This document shows, piece by piece, positions 29,951 through 39,270 of a stretch of DNA of 63,182 nucleotides (position 1 is the stretch's first letter; the number at the start of each line of letters is the position of its first letter). The position numbers and the translations under genes were made by a program. This DNA comes from Microbacterium sp. MYb54 (GTDB lineage Bacteria; Actinomycetota; Actinomycetes; Actinomycetales; Microbacteriaceae): positions 1 through 63,182 of the forward strand of contig NZ_PCPA01000019.1 in NCBI RefSeq assembly GCF_002979515.1, in the 5' to 3' direction. The notes beneath the pieces are model-generated. The model was not told the DNA's origin. It saw nothing but the letters and a program-made list of their open reading frames with translations, and did no database searches.

Positions 29951-32866
29951 TCAGCTGAGGCCGGGCATCTGGGCGTGGGCGTCGTCGATGAGCCGCTGCG
30001 TGGCCTCGTCGAGTTCAACGTCTTCGCCAACGCGGTCGATCATCTCGTCGACGACGCGGTTGAACGCGTCGACGTCGCCTGCCTTCATGGCGGCTTCGAT
30101 CTCCAGCCGCCAGCCTGCCTCGTTCAGCGGATCGGTGGCCTGGGCGATGCGAGCAGCGAATCGTGCCTGTGTGTGGTCTCCGACCTGCAGTGCGCGGTGT
30201 GCGAGTTCGTCAGCGGCGTCCATGATCGCAGCGAGCATGGTTTCTTCGATCGGTCCTCGCCAGCCCCACCAGCCGCGGCGGCGGGAGGTGCCGGCGAAGG
30301 GCTCGCCGCGGACGAGCTTGATCGCCTGGACCAGGTTCTCGTTGCTCGTGGTCTTGAGGTCGGGTCCGATGAGGTCGCAGAAGTCGTGCCAGTCGGTGCG
30401 GATCATCGGGTGGGCAGTGAAGCCGGCGTTGCTGCGGCCCTCGGGGAGCAGCGGGTTGCCGTCAGGGTCGTGGCCGAGGGCCTGACGGATCTGCTTGGCG
30501 AGCTGGCGGGCGTTGTTGTTCTTCGGGTCGAGCTTGTCGGGCCAGAGGTTCTTCTGCACCAGCGCGCCCGGGGCTCCACCGTTCTGCAGCAGAAGGAAGG
30601 CGAGGAACTCGACTCCTCGGCCTGGCATGGCGTCGGCGTCAGCGATGTTGAGCGCGTCGACGGGACCGAGAAGCCGAATGTACGGCGCCGGCCAGTCAGG
30701 AACGTTCATCGATGCCGAAGCAGCCTTTTCGAGGGGCTGCGCTTTCTCGGGCGTCTCCTGCTGTGCGGTCGCCTGCTCCGCCGCGGCGTCGGTGGACACG
30801 ACGGTCGGGATCTCGTCGGCCCCATCGGCGTCGGCGAGATCCGCCGCGACGGGTTCGGGCACGGCCGGGGCCGGGTGTTCTTCCTCGAGGACGGCCGGGT
30901 GAGACGCCATGGTGGTCGTGGCGAACAGAGACTGGACCAGCTCGAGTTCTTCACCAGCGAGAACCTGCGGGCGGAAGGGAAGCGGGGGCATCGCGCCGCC
31001 GCTGCGGTATTCGGCCTGGTCGCGTGAGGTGACCTCGACGGTTGCTCCCGCGACCAGCGCATCCCCGTTCGAAATGGTCGCGATACCAAGTCGCGGCATC
31101 CGTGCGACCAGCTCCGCGAGCTCGTCCCGCAGATGCCCCTCAGGGGTCTTCGCGAGGATGACGATGTGGGGTGCCCAGGATTCCATCTCCGTGGCCTGGG
31201 TGCGCGCCTCCAGCACTCCCCCGACCCCATAGGAGTCCAGGGCGGAGCGGCGATCCTCAAGGTCTGCTCGCAGGTTTCGGACGAGCGCGGGCACATCCTC
31301 GACCTGGTGGATCCGGATCCTGTCGAGATCACGGGCGAAGCTGTCCTCCATGCCGACCAGGGTGACGTGGATCTGTTCGGACCAGGGATTCGTCGCGAAC
31401 TCGCAGGCGAGAGCGTTGAGCACTCCTCGTGCCGTCTCCTGGTCGCCAACGACGTTCAGGGATCCGATCTGCTCGAGGTCGAGCAGAAGGAATCCGCCGT
31501 TGACGTCCGTCCCGATGGTCGCCAGAGCGGGGTACGGAGACACCGTGGGGCGCTCTGGAGCGGTAGCCATGCCGGGACGCACGACCCATGCCATCCCGTC
31601 ATCGGACTGAGATTCGAAAGGCGCAGGCAGCTGCGCGGGAGCGGCCAGGTACAGGGCCACTTCGTCGTTGGCGACGCGGACAGCGAGCAGCTCGGGCAGC
31701 TGCTCACCGTTGTCCTCGGCCCACGCCTGCAGCGTGCGGAGCGCGTTGTCGACGTCTTCGACGGCGATGGGGTTCTCCACGACGTTCATCTCGAGTTCGA
31801 GATCTGCGGCGGCGGGCTCGGGAAGCGCAATGCGCTCGCCCACTGCGCGGCGACGGCGCTGGCGAAGTCGGCGGGTTCCGAGTGCGACGAGAACGCCCGT
31901 GGCTAGAAGTCCCGCGATACCGCCCACCGTCATCAGCGGAATGGACGCATCGATCTCCGTGGAGGCCTCAGTGTCGGGGGCGACCTCGACTGCAGGGCGG
32001 TCGACGCTCTGCCCAAGCTCTCGCGTTTCGACAGTGCCGGCACCGCCGCCCCCTGCGCCTCCCGCACCGCCGCCGGCGTCGACGTCGTCGACAACAGGGG
32101 CCTGGTCGACAGAGTCGGCAGACTCGTCGGGTGAGGGGGCGGGAGCGGGGGCAACAGGAGCCTCAACGGCCGGTGCCGTCGAGTAGACGCCGGGGATGGT
32201 CATCTTCCATCCGGGGAGAATCAGATCCGGGTCAGTCAACGACGAGCCGTCCGCTTGAGGCGAGAGGTTCGCGTTGAAGATCTCCACGAATCGATCGCCC
32301 TGGCCGTAGTACGTCTCGGCGAGATCCCAAAGGGTGTCGCCCTCGACCACGTCGTGGACGACAACCTGCTGCACCGGTGCCTCAGCTGGCGCAGTCATCG
32401 TCTGACCGATGTGAGAAGCCACGGTCACGCCCAGCTGGTTGGCGTCCATCGAGACTGCGCTCGAGGACGCTGCCGGAGCATCCGACGTGCTGGCCTGCGC
32501 AGGAGCTGTAGCCATCACCGTCGAACCCGCGAACATGAGACCGACGGCAGCGATCATCGTCGCGGCCAGCTTCTGCTGGCCTCTGAACGCTGCCGCCTTC
32601 TTGCGGGTCGGGCGACCACTGATCGCGGCGCCGAGCTCCACGAGGAACGGACCAGCGAACGCCGCCCAGACCACCCAGCACAGCAGCGGAAGGATCTTGG
32701 TGAAGAGGATGACGTTGCCGTAGTCGGGCCTCATCGAGATGATCGCGTTGATCTGCTCCGCTGTCGGGAACGGGTTCCCTGCGAGCATGACCAAAGCGAC
32801 GGGGATCCCGATGAGGATGCCGCCCATGACGACCAAGGCGCCGAGTCCTGCGAAGAGCTTCTTCAT
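29951..32866 (-). CDS. LysM and BTAD-domain membrane protein of the pilus locus (971 aa)
   Basis: Domains in order are: N-terminal hydrophobic helices (about 1-110); a LysM peptidoglycan-binding domain (about 166-230, VVVHDVVEGDTLWDLAETYYG); an acidic linker; a further transmembrane helix (about 307-330) followed by a basic stretch; a central region; and a C-terminal BTAD/SARP-like helical domain (about 725-971, IRLLGPVDALN, then GVEFLAFLLLQNGG). Proteins of this layout occur in actinobacterial Tad loci. It could link wall sensing outside to regulation or scaffold assembly inside. ATG 32866 is used. Confidence 0.82.
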   Translation of the reverse strand: MKKLFAGLGALVVMGGILIGIPVALVMLAGNPFPTAEQINAIISMRPDYGNVILFTKILPLLCWVVWAAFAGPFLVELGAAISGRPTRKKAAAFRGQQKLAATMIAAVGLMFAGSTVMATAPAQASTSDAPAASSSAVSMDANQLGVTVASHIGQTMTAPAEAPVQQVVVHDVVEGDTLWDLAETYYGQGDRFVEIFNANLSPQADGSSLTDPDLILPGWKMTIPGVYSTAPAVEAPVAPAPAPSPDESADSVDQAPVVDDVDAGGGAGGAGGGGAGTVETRELGQSVDRPAVEVAPDTEASTEIDASIPLMTVGGIAGLLATGVLVALGTRRLRQRRRRAVGERIALPEPAAADLELEMNVVENPIAVEDVDNALRTLQAWAEDNGEQLPELLAVRVANDEVALYLAAPAQLPAPFESQSDDGMAWVVRPGMATAPERPTVSPYPALATIGTDVNGGFLLLDLEQIGSLNVVGDQETARGVLNALACEFATNPWSEQIHVTLVGMEDSFARDLDRIRIHQVEDVPALVRNLRADLEDRRSALDSYGVGGVLEARTQATEMESWAPHIVILAKTPEGHLRDELAELVARMPRLGIATISNGDALVAGATVEVTSRDQAEYRSGGAMPPLPFRPQVLAGEELELVQSLFATTTMASHPAVLEEEHPAPAVPEPVAADLADADGADEIPTVVSTDAAAEQATAQQETPEKAQPLEKAASASMNVPDWPAPYIRLLGPVDALNIADADAMPGRGVEFLAFLLLQNGGAPGALVQKNLWPDKLDPKNNNARQLAKQIRQALGHDPDGNPLLPEGRSNAGFTAHPMIRTDWHDFCDLIGPDLKTTSNENLVQAIKLVRGEPFAGTSRRRGWWGWRGPIEETMLAAIMDAADELAHRALQVGDHTQARFAARIAQATDPLNEAGWRLEIEAAMKAGDVDAFNRVVDEMIDRVGEDVELDEATQRLIDDAHAQMPGLS

Positions 32867-32885
32867 CGTCAAAACCTTTCCGGAG

Positions 32886-33902
32886 TTACCCGGTGAATGT
32901 ATCGCCGTCCTGCGACACGTTCACCGACTGCAGCTCGCCCACGCGCACTGTCGTCGACGCCGTTGTGGTCGGCATCGCGATGTTCCCGGACTGCCCACCA
33001 CCGGTCCAGGCGACGGACCAGTTTGTCGTGGCGAAGAGCGTGAACGTACCCGACCCGGAGGTCTTCTGATACCGGAATCCACAGGTCGGCGAGTCCACCG
33101 CAGCCTGGTTGGCCATCGCTGCGGCGTTGAACGGCGTACCCGCTCCACAACCGATCACCTGACCGTCGCCAGAGCTCCACCCGAGCGACTGCACGCTCGC
33201 AGTACCCGTGACGGTCACACCGCCGTACGTGGCGGTACGAGTGACCGGACCCCACGTGCTCTCTGTCGGCTGGTCGACCCACAACCAGACCGGGATACCG
33301 ACCCAGGTGCGGCGGTAGGGCGCCGTCCCTGCAGGGTCATCGCTGTGAACCTTCAACTCGGGAGCCATCCCGATGTCGATGGGCTTGAGCACGAACGTGC
33401 GCGCCAGCATCCCAGCGGCCTGCGCCGGCGTGTACCGATTCACGCCGGGCGGGGGCGTCTCACGCCACACACTGGTGCCGTAGCAAAGCCTCCCACCGCA
33501 GTCCGGCGGATCGATCGTGAGGCAGGAGTACCACGCGCCCACACTGGCGTCTCGCCCCGGAGGAGCGGGCCGCTGCGGGTCGTCGAGCGTCCAGTAGCAC
33601 TGCAGGTCATTCGCCCACCAGCCACCATTCGACGAGCAGGGAACCTCCCGAGGCTCACCGTCCTTCGGCGTGTACGTGCATGTCGTCGGCCCCGGCGTAA
33701 AGTCCGCCGGGCCAGTTCCAGGGGTTCCCCCTCCAGGGTTCCCCGGAACCTCCACCTCAACATCACACACAACCTGGCCCTGCGAGTTGGTGTGGCAGTT
33801 GTTCCCCGCTGCAGCGGGGACCGCGAACGAAACGGAAACCGCGATCACAGCGGCGAAGCTCACCAGTACTGCTGCGCTACGGCGCAGCCATGTCTTCAAC
33901 AC
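32886..33902 (-). CDS. Secreted protein of the pilus locus (338 aa)
   Basis: A clear signal peptide ends at AAAG. The mature protein is rich in Cys, Trp and Pro (about 12 cysteines) and the second half is beta-rich, with no recognised enzyme motif. It probably sits in the cell wall near the pilus base. GTG 33902 overlaps the stop of the lipoprotein gene by 7 nt; TTG 33899 is an alternative. Confidence 0.7.
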   Translation of the reverse strand: MLKTWLRRSAAVLVSFAAVIAVSVSFAVPAAAGNNCHTNSQGQVVCDVEVEVPGNPGGGTPGTGPADFTPGPTTCTYTPKDGEPREVPCSSNGGWWANDLQCYWTLDDPQRPAPPGRDASVGAWYSCLTIDPPDCGGRLCYGTSVWRETPPPGVNRYTPAQAAGMLARTFVLKPIDIGMAPELKVHSDDPAGTAPYRRTWVGIPVWLWVDQPTESTWGPVTRTATYGGVTVTGTASVQSLGWSSGDGQVIGCGAGTPFNAAAMANQAAVDSPTCGFRYQKTSGSGTFTLFATTNWSVAWTGGGQSGNIAMPTTTASTTVRVGELQSVNVSQDGDTFTG

Positions 33903-34537
33903 AGCGGAGCCCCTTCCATCCCCGTCATCTCAGTCGAGTTCGAGACGAACCATCCCTGGTACTCAGGGCTGTAGAGCAGCTCAACCTGGTAGGGAAAGCT
34001 TCCCTTCGGAATATCCGTGTTCTCGACACCATCCACCAGGAAGGTTGTGCCGGTGTTGTCGCTGCAACCGAAGAGGTTCACCGCTCCCAGCGGGTCGACC
34101 TCTCCATTGCTCTGGTTAGTGAGCGGAGCAACGTACGACAGCGCCTGGTTGGGCTGCCACGTCGAAGGCTCACCCTCAACGGAGGTCTTCTTCTCGACCT
34201 TGTTGTTGTAGGTGTCCTGCATGATCGTCGCCATGCGGGTTCCTGGCCACACGAAGTTCTCGAGGTAGTCCGGACCCAGCTCCGGGTCAGCCATGAAGTC
34301 GAACTGAGCCTGTTGGAAGGCCACGTATGCGGTGTTCGCTGCCGCGACGGCCTCAGACTCATCCTTCGGCGCGGCGACAGGAGCCTGCGTCGGAGCTCCA
34401 GTCGGCTCAGGCGTGGGCGTTGCGCTCGCCGTGGGCGTCTTGGTCGGCGTCGGCTCTGCGGTGGGCGTGCATGCCGTGAGCATCATCGCGGTGACGGCGA
34501 GGACTCCGGCAATGGCGGTTGCTGTGCGGCGGTTCAT
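33896..34537 (-). CDS. Lipoprotein of the pilus locus (213 aa)
   Basis: A signal peptide with lipobox LTAC (Cys near residue 23) is followed by a Thr/Pro-rich linker of PTP repeats and a globular domain (residues about 60-213) ending with a cysteine. The fold may be NTF2-like, as often seen in actinobacterial lipoproteins of secretion loci. ATG 34537 follows the overlapping upstream stop. Confidence 0.7.
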   Translation of the reverse strand: MNRRTATAIAGVLAVTAMMLTACTPTAEPTPTKTPTASATPTPEPTGAPTQAPVAAPKDESEAVAAANTAYVAFQQAQFDFMADPELGPDYLENFVWPGTRMATIMQDTYNNKVEKKTSVEGEPSTWQPNQALSYVAPLTNQSNGEVDPLGAVNLFGCSDNTGTTFLVDGVENTDIPKGSFPYQVELLYSPEYQGWFVSNSTEMTGMEGAPLC

Positions 34538-34542
34538 GATTC

Positions 34543-34920
34543 TCAATTTCCGATCAGTCGGGCGGAGCCGGTTGCTTCAACGGGGATAGGTGGAAGCCCG
34601 TAGCTTCCGAGGATACGAGGCGTGTACGCCATCTCGACGGTGACCGTGACGGTATCCCCCGCCACGACGACCCTGCCGCCGACGTCCGCAGCGGCGAGGT
34701 AGTTCTGTGCCGCTGTCGCTGCCATCTGGGAGGAGAGATCGAATGCGTCGCCGTTGACGCTGCTGCCGGTGGCGGCGTTGGTGCCCGCTCGGGCGGCCGA
34801 TTGGGCAATGGTCATGGCCTGCTGGAGCGTCTGGACTTGGCCCCCGCCGTCGACGACGAGACCAGTGCAGAGCCCGAGAAGAATCAGGAGGCCTACGGCA
34901 TACATGGGCAGGAATTTCAT
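34543..34920 (-). CDS. TadE/TadG-like pseudopilin (125 aa)
   Basis: A hydrophobic N-terminal helix (MYAVGLLILLGLCTGLVVDGGG) leads into a QVQTLQQAMTIAQSAARAG helix, the TadE/Rv3655c-like pattern. A beta-rich C-terminal part follows. It is probably a minor pilin. It is separated by 3 nt from the previous gene. Confidence 0.75.
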   Translation of the reverse strand: MKFLPMYAVGLLILLGLCTGLVVDGGGQVQTLQQAMTIAQSAARAGTNAATGSSVNGDAFDLSSQMAATAAQNYLAAADVGGRVVVAGDTVTVTVEMAYTPRILGSYGLPPIPVEATGSARLIGN

Positions 34921-34923
34921 AGC

Positions 34924-35370
34924 TCACCTCTCCCGGTAGGGATCGACGGGACTGAATGCGGTCTTGGTGACGGTGAAGGTCGTCTGGATCCCGTTCCACC
35001 CGGGGAAGACGAGCTCACTCGCGGTGATCGTGCACACGACGGTCGCGGAGACCGTCCCGGCCTCGCCCAGCCCCGTGGTGAGGCCGTTGCCGGAGATGGT
35101 CACGTTCAGGCTGGCGCAGTTGACGTTGTCGCGGAGCGCGAGTTGGGCGGCGGAGATGGCGTGAGGAACCGCGTCTCCAGCGCGTGAGAGCGAGGCGTCG
35201 CGCGCGGCGGCGTATGCAGCTGCTTGGACGGTGTTGTCAGCCATGGTGAAGCGACCGAAGAGGGCGATGATGCCGATGCAGCCGATGGCGATGAGGGTGA
35301 GGAGCGTGTAGCCCGGGAGGTCTTCGGCGCCACCGTCTTCGTTGCGGATGATCCTGCGGATGAATTTCAT
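34924..35370 (-). CDS. TadE-like minor pilin (148 aa)
   Basis: IRNEDGGAEDLPGYTLLTLIAIGCIGIIALFGRF resembles a prepilin leader (basic, then a Gly-containing cut site) followed by the pilin helix. The C-terminal region has two cysteines. It may be a minor pilin or the major one, since no classical short Flp pilin is visible. ATG 35370 overlaps the upstream stop (ATGA). Confidence 0.75.
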   Translation of the reverse strand: MKFIRRIIRNEDGGAEDLPGYTLLTLIAIGCIGIIALFGRFTMADNTVQAAAYAAARDASLSRAGDAVPHAISAAQLALRDNVNCASLNVTISGNGLTTGLGEAGTVSATVVCTITASELVFPGWNGIQTTFTVTKTAFSPVDPYRER

Positions 35371-35795
35371 GGTGCCGGCACCCACCTCTCCACGGGTCCG
35401 GTGAGCGTGTAGCTCACCTGGGGTAGCACGCCCTCGAGGCCGGGCAGGATGACAGCGATGGTCCCGGTGACGGTGATGCTCACCTGGTCGGGGGTGCGGT
35501 TCACTGTCACGGTGGGGTTGGTTACGGCGCCATCGAGACGTTCGAGGAACTGCATCGCGGATGCCTTGCCGGCCTCCGCGGTCGACTCGTACGAGCGCGC
35601 AACGGTGTACCCGGCCTGCGCGGCTCCCTGGCTGACGGTGTAGCCGTTGAACCAGAACGCGACCTGGAACCCGGTGAACAGCATGAAGAGGACGCCGAGG
35701 TACATGAGCACGGTTCCGGCCCATCCCTCGTCACCTCGCAGCCGTGAACGCACGCGTTCAAGGCCACGCTGCCACCGGGCTCCCATGGTCTTCAT
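35367..35795 (-). CDS. TadE-like minor pilin (142 aa)
   Basis: A basic N-terminus, then GDEGWAGTVLMYLGVLFMLFTGFQVAFWFNGYTVSQGAAQAGYTVARSYES, shows the TadE helix and the following amphipathic stretch, with a beta-rich C-terminal half. It is coupled on both sides (TGATG with the 38-aa gene, ATGA with the next). Confidence 0.78.
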   Translation of the reverse strand: MKTMGARWQRGLERVRSRLRGDEGWAGTVLMYLGVLFMLFTGFQVAFWFNGYTVSQGAAQAGYTVARSYESTAEAGKASAMQFLERLDGAVTNPTVTVNRTPDQVSITVTGTIAVILPGLEGVLPQVSYTLTGPVERWVPAP

Positions 35796-35911
35796 CAGGG
35801 AAGGATGCTCTGGACGTACGGGATCAGCCAGGCGTTGATGGCCGCGCCGAGAGCGATCGCAGCTGCGACTCCGACGACGATCCAGACGGCCCATGCGGGG
35901 ATGTCATTCAT
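35795..35911 (-). CDS. 38-aa single-helix membrane protein in the pilus operon
   Basis: ATG 35911 has AAAGGAA about 8 nt upstream, and the stop shares a base with the next start (TGATG), so this small frame is very likely translated. It is one transmembrane helix (WAVWIVVGVAAAIALGAAI) with short polar ends. The position between tadC and the first tadE-like gene is where a Flp pilin gene can lie, but it lacks a charged leader and the Glu-Tyr pair of Flp. Confidence 0.7.
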   Translation of the reverse strand: MNDIPAWAVWIVVGVAAAIALGAAINAWLIPYVQSILP

Positions 35912-35939
35912 GGTGTTTCCTTTCGGTTAAACGGACGGA

Positions 35940-36827
35940 TCAGAGATTGAAGAGAGCGAACGCCGAGGGCAGCGTCGCAAGCAAGACGATGGGGAACAGC
36001 GTGAGGAACACCGGAACGGTGGCGGCCCGCGTGACCTTCTCCGCTGCTTTCGTGTCCGCGGCCGAGACATCCGTCCGCAGCTTGTTGGCGGACGCGATGA
36101 GCTGGTCCCGGAGCGATACTCGGGCTTCGGAGAGGCGCATCGTGCGGCCGAGCTCCACCAGCGACGGGATCTCTAGCTGCGTACCCAACCGTTCGATCGC
36201 ATCCCACTTCGACGTGCGTGTCAGGTCAGCCGCGGCGTACTCCCGACGGATGCGACGGAACACCCAGGTATCGGAGAGCGACGCGGCACTGGAGAGCGCG
36301 GAGTCCGCTGTGGTGTTACCCAGGAGCGCGACCGCCACCATCTGCAGGTAGACACCGACGAACCGTGTGAACTCGCGGCGCGCTGCCGTCGCGCGTGCAG
36401 CGATCTGCGAGTCCACCGAGATCCACATCACGAAGGCGAGGACGGGGCTGAGAATCAGCGGGGCGAGGGACGGTTGCCCGGTGATCAGCCCCAACAGCGC
36501 CGAGAGGATCGCGGGGATCGCGAAACCGAAGAGTGCGCCCTGGAGCTTCCGTGCATAGAACCGCGAGACGGGGATATCGAGAAGATCAAGATCCCGCAGA
36601 GGCGGCCCGATGAACTTCACGTTGGGGAGATGCTGCGCGAGCCAGCTACCTGCCCTGTCCCAGGAGGACAGGGGTGCTGCCGTGACAGGAACGGTGATCG
36701 CCGCTTCTCCGAGACGGTTGAGCGCATCGCCCGCACGAACAGACCGGGGCGCATAGACCAGGACCAGGCCTGCGAGCACTCCCCCGACGAGCAGGCCCGG
36801 GAGGACGGCGTTGAGCGTCAGGTTCAT
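35940..36827 (-). CDS. tadC: TadC-like pilus assembly membrane protein
   Basis: The 295-aa protein is a T2SF/GspF-type protein with hydrophobic helices near residues 8-25, 95-135 and at the C-terminus (VPVFLTLFPIVLLATLPSAF), and a cytoplasmic helical domain between. It forms the inner-membrane platform with TadB. ATG 36827 overlaps the tadB stop (ATGA). Confidence 0.82.
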   Translation of the reverse strand: MNLTLNAVLPGLLVGGVLAGLVLVYAPRSVRAGDALNRLGEAAITVPVTAAPLSSWDRAGSWLAQHLPNVKFIGPPLRDLDLLDIPVSRFYARKLQGALFGFAIPAILSALLGLITGQPSLAPLILSPVLAFVMWISVDSQIAARATAARREFTRFVGVYLQMVAVALLGNTTADSALSSAASLSDTWVFRRIRREYAAADLTRTSKWDAIERLGTQLEIPSLVELGRTMRLSEARVSLRDQLIASANKLRTDVSAADTKAAEKVTRAATVPVFLTLFPIVLLATLPSAFALFNL

Positions 36828-37687
36828 GCTTCCGCTCCTTCTCGTGGTGCGAGGATGCGGGGCTCCTCGACGTGGCGATTCATGGCCTTGGCCCAAGCGA
36901 GCAATCCGATGAAGATCGCGACGACGACGCCCAGCACGATCGTGCCGATGGGTGTCCGGTAGAACGAGAGCATGTCGGTGCCCGAGGCGAGGACGAGCAG
37001 CACAAGCACGATGGCAACGATGCCGGTCATGATTTTCAGCGTGTCACGGGGCTTTTCGCGCTCCACCTCGGTGTCGATTCTGTTCTTGGCTGTGACGCTG
37101 AGACTGTCGGCGATGCCATTTAGTGCCGTGGAGAGACCACCGGCATTGAACTCCGCGGCCTGAATCAGGGAGAGCACGACCTCGTCGGCGTATGAGTTGC
37201 CGAGTTCGTCTCCGAAGGCGTACAGAGCGTCCGTGGTCGACCAGGTGGTGCTCATCCGCGCGTAGAGACGATCGACGGGCTTCTGCAGCACCTCCGGCAC
37301 GCTCCCACGAGTGATGCCGATGACCTCTTTCAAGGTGAAGACGCCGGTGTCAGAAGTGCCGGCCAGCGAACGTGCCCACATCTCCAACCCGGTGAGGAGC
37401 TCACGCTCCTTCGTCGAAGGCTTGCCGAGGAGGGCAGGGAGACCGACGACAGCGATCGGGATGATGAGCACCATGGCGGGGAAGCTGGTCACGAAAGCGA
37501 CGACGAGGCCGATAACCAGGCCGATCACGAATCGGCGCTTTGTGGAGGCGTCGATTCGTTGCCACCGTCGTGTCAGAGCGCCACGGTTCGGACGTACTGT
37601 CTTCTCCGGACCGGGCCGGAAGTACATGATCAGCATCAGGATTCCGAGGGCCACTCCGCCACCGGCGACCCCAGCGAGGAGACTCAT
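36824..37687 (-). CDS. tadB: TadB-like pilus assembly membrane protein
   Basis: The 287-aa GspF-domain protein has helices at the N-terminus, near 55-85, and two at the C-terminus (about 225-270). The central cytoplasmic part (ALYAFGDELGNSYADEVVLSLIQAAEFNAGGLSTALNGIADSL) is typical of the family. It partners with TadC and the ATPase. It overlaps the ATPase gene by 4 nt. Confidence 0.83.
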   Translation of the reverse strand: MSLLAGVAGGGVALGILMLIMYFRPGPEKTVRPNRGALTRRWQRIDASTKRRFVIGLVIGLVVAFVTSFPAMVLIIPIAVVGLPALLGKPSTKERELLTGLEMWARSLAGTSDTGVFTLKEVIGITRGSVPEVLQKPVDRLYARMSTTWSTTDALYAFGDELGNSYADEVVLSLIQAAEFNAGGLSTALNGIADSLSVTAKNRIDTEVEREKPRDTLKIMTGIVAIVLVLLVLASGTDMLSFYRTPIGTIVLGVVVAIFIGLLAWAKAMNRHVEEPRILAPREGAEA

Positions 37688-39270
37688 GAGTTCGCCCAGT
37701 GATCGGTGTAGTCGTAACCCACACGCCGGAGACGCGCGTCGAGCTGCTCGCTGGGTTTCTCAGGCTGTGTGTACCTGCGAAGGTCAGGGTCGAAGTAGAA
37801 CAGACGGGCCGCCATCGGCTCATGCCGGTCATTGCCGCGCACCTCGGTGATCTCGGTCACGATGCGATCTCGCGTCCCATCTGCCTTCTCGACGAAGTCG
37901 ATGTAGATGATGAGGTGGATCGATCGCATGATCTGACGAAGCGGCACGGTGTCATCGGAGAGCCCGAGCTGACTCATCAGGACATCGGCGAAGCGATGGA
38001 TCGCGTCATCGGCACTCACCGCGTGAATGGTCGACGTGGACCCCTTACCGGCCTTCATCGCCTTCATAGCCACGGTGGCTTCATCGTTGAGGATCTCGGC
38101 GAACACGATGCGTTCAGACTTCGCTCGCAGGGCCATGTCGAGGCATTCCTGCAGGCTGGTCCCCGCCTCACTGTCAGCGCCAGCGGACTGCGGAGGAACG
38201 TACTGCAGATCCTGGGTCTGCCAGTGGCGGTGCGGCAGCTTGTTGAGGTAGAGCTCACGCTCGGTCTCGATGGTGCTGATCTTCTCGTGAGGAGGGATGT
38301 TCGCCAGCATTGCCCGAACGAAGGTGGTCTTGCCTGCTCCGGGGAATCCGGCCACGAGGACGCACAGGTTCGCGTTTGACGCGGCGGTGAGGAATTCGGC
38401 CATCTCGAGGTTGATCGTGCCGCGCTTGACCATATCCGCCAGCTCGACATCGACGAGCCCGTGCTTACGGACTGTCATGTTGGTGACCGATGTGATGCCG
38501 CGGCCCGTCGCTGAGACACGCCCGCCACCGATGTCGAGGCTGAGCTTCCCGCCGGGGCGAGCGAAACTGCGGCCGCGGTATGACGCGATGTCAGCGATGA
38601 GCTGCTGCAGCTCATCGTCGTTCGTCGCGATCGGGGGGCGGCGTTCGCAGAGGCCGTTGGTCTTCCAGACCACGACGTTGTCGTGTCCCACGATGGAGAT
38701 GTCTTCGACGTCGGGCTCACGAAGATACTGCTGCAGACGCCCGTACCGGTGCGCCTGGTCGAAGATCGCCTGCGCGTAGTGCGCCTTCTCCAGGGGAGAC
38801 CACTCGAAGTCGGTCCCCCTCTGCTGAGCGATGCTGACAACGTGCCGTTCGATCACCCGATCGATCTCTTCCATCGTTCGCTCTTCGGCGTCCGTCTCCG
38901 GATCTGCCGATGCGTCGACGACGTCGAAGTCCGCTCGGGTTCGTTCCTGCGACTCGGTGTCCACCTCGAGCTGCTTGGTGAGCATCTGAACGATGTCCCA
39001 GTCGACGTTGAGGTAGCCGGCCGGGGTGATGCGGTCTGGACGCCGGCGACGGTTCCTGAGCGATTCCGTCGGATCGGCGACAACGGGGGCAGCCGCAGAG
39101 GACTCGTTCTCCCCGACGAGGTGCAGGGAGGGCTGTCCGGTGGCGGCACTGAACAGGTGGCTGTTTCCGCGGACGCGGTCATTAGCCGCGGGCGGGGCGG
39201 CAGCTGTGGCACCGAGCATGTCGTCGAAGAACGGCTGCGTCGTGATCTGGACGTCGGGGATATCGGGCAT
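37684..39270 (-). CDS. tadA: TadA/CpaF-type pilus ATPase
   Basis: The 528-aa secretion ATPase has a Walker A GFPGAGKTT near residues 309-317, a following IETERELYL Asp-box-like part, and the REPDVEDISIVG segment upstream. An NDEATVAMKAMKAGKGSTSTIHAVSADDAIHRF stretch carries the Walker B and His boxes. It powers pilus extension from the cytoplasm. The disordered N-terminal 90 residues are longer than in many relatives. Confidence 0.92.
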   Translation of the reverse strand: MPDIPDVQITTQPFFDDMLGATAAAPPAANDRVRGNSHLFSAATGQPSLHLVGENESSAAAPVVADPTESLRNRRRRPDRITPAGYLNVDWDIVQMLTKQLEVDTESQERTRADFDVVDASADPETDAEERTMEEIDRVIERHVVSIAQQRGTDFEWSPLEKAHYAQAIFDQAHRYGRLQQYLREPDVEDISIVGHDNVVVWKTNGLCERRPPIATNDDELQQLIADIASYRGRSFARPGGKLSLDIGGGRVSATGRGITSVTNMTVRKHGLVDVELADMVKRGTINLEMAEFLTAASNANLCVLVAGFPGAGKTTFVRAMLANIPPHEKISTIETERELYLNKLPHRHWQTQDLQYVPPQSAGADSEAGTSLQECLDMALRAKSERIVFAEILNDEATVAMKAMKAGKGSTSTIHAVSADDAIHRFADVLMSQLGLSDDTVPLRQIMRSIHLIIYIDFVEKADGTRDRIVTEITEVRGNDRHEPMAARLFYFDPDLRRYTQPEKPSEQLDARLRRVGYDYTDHWANS

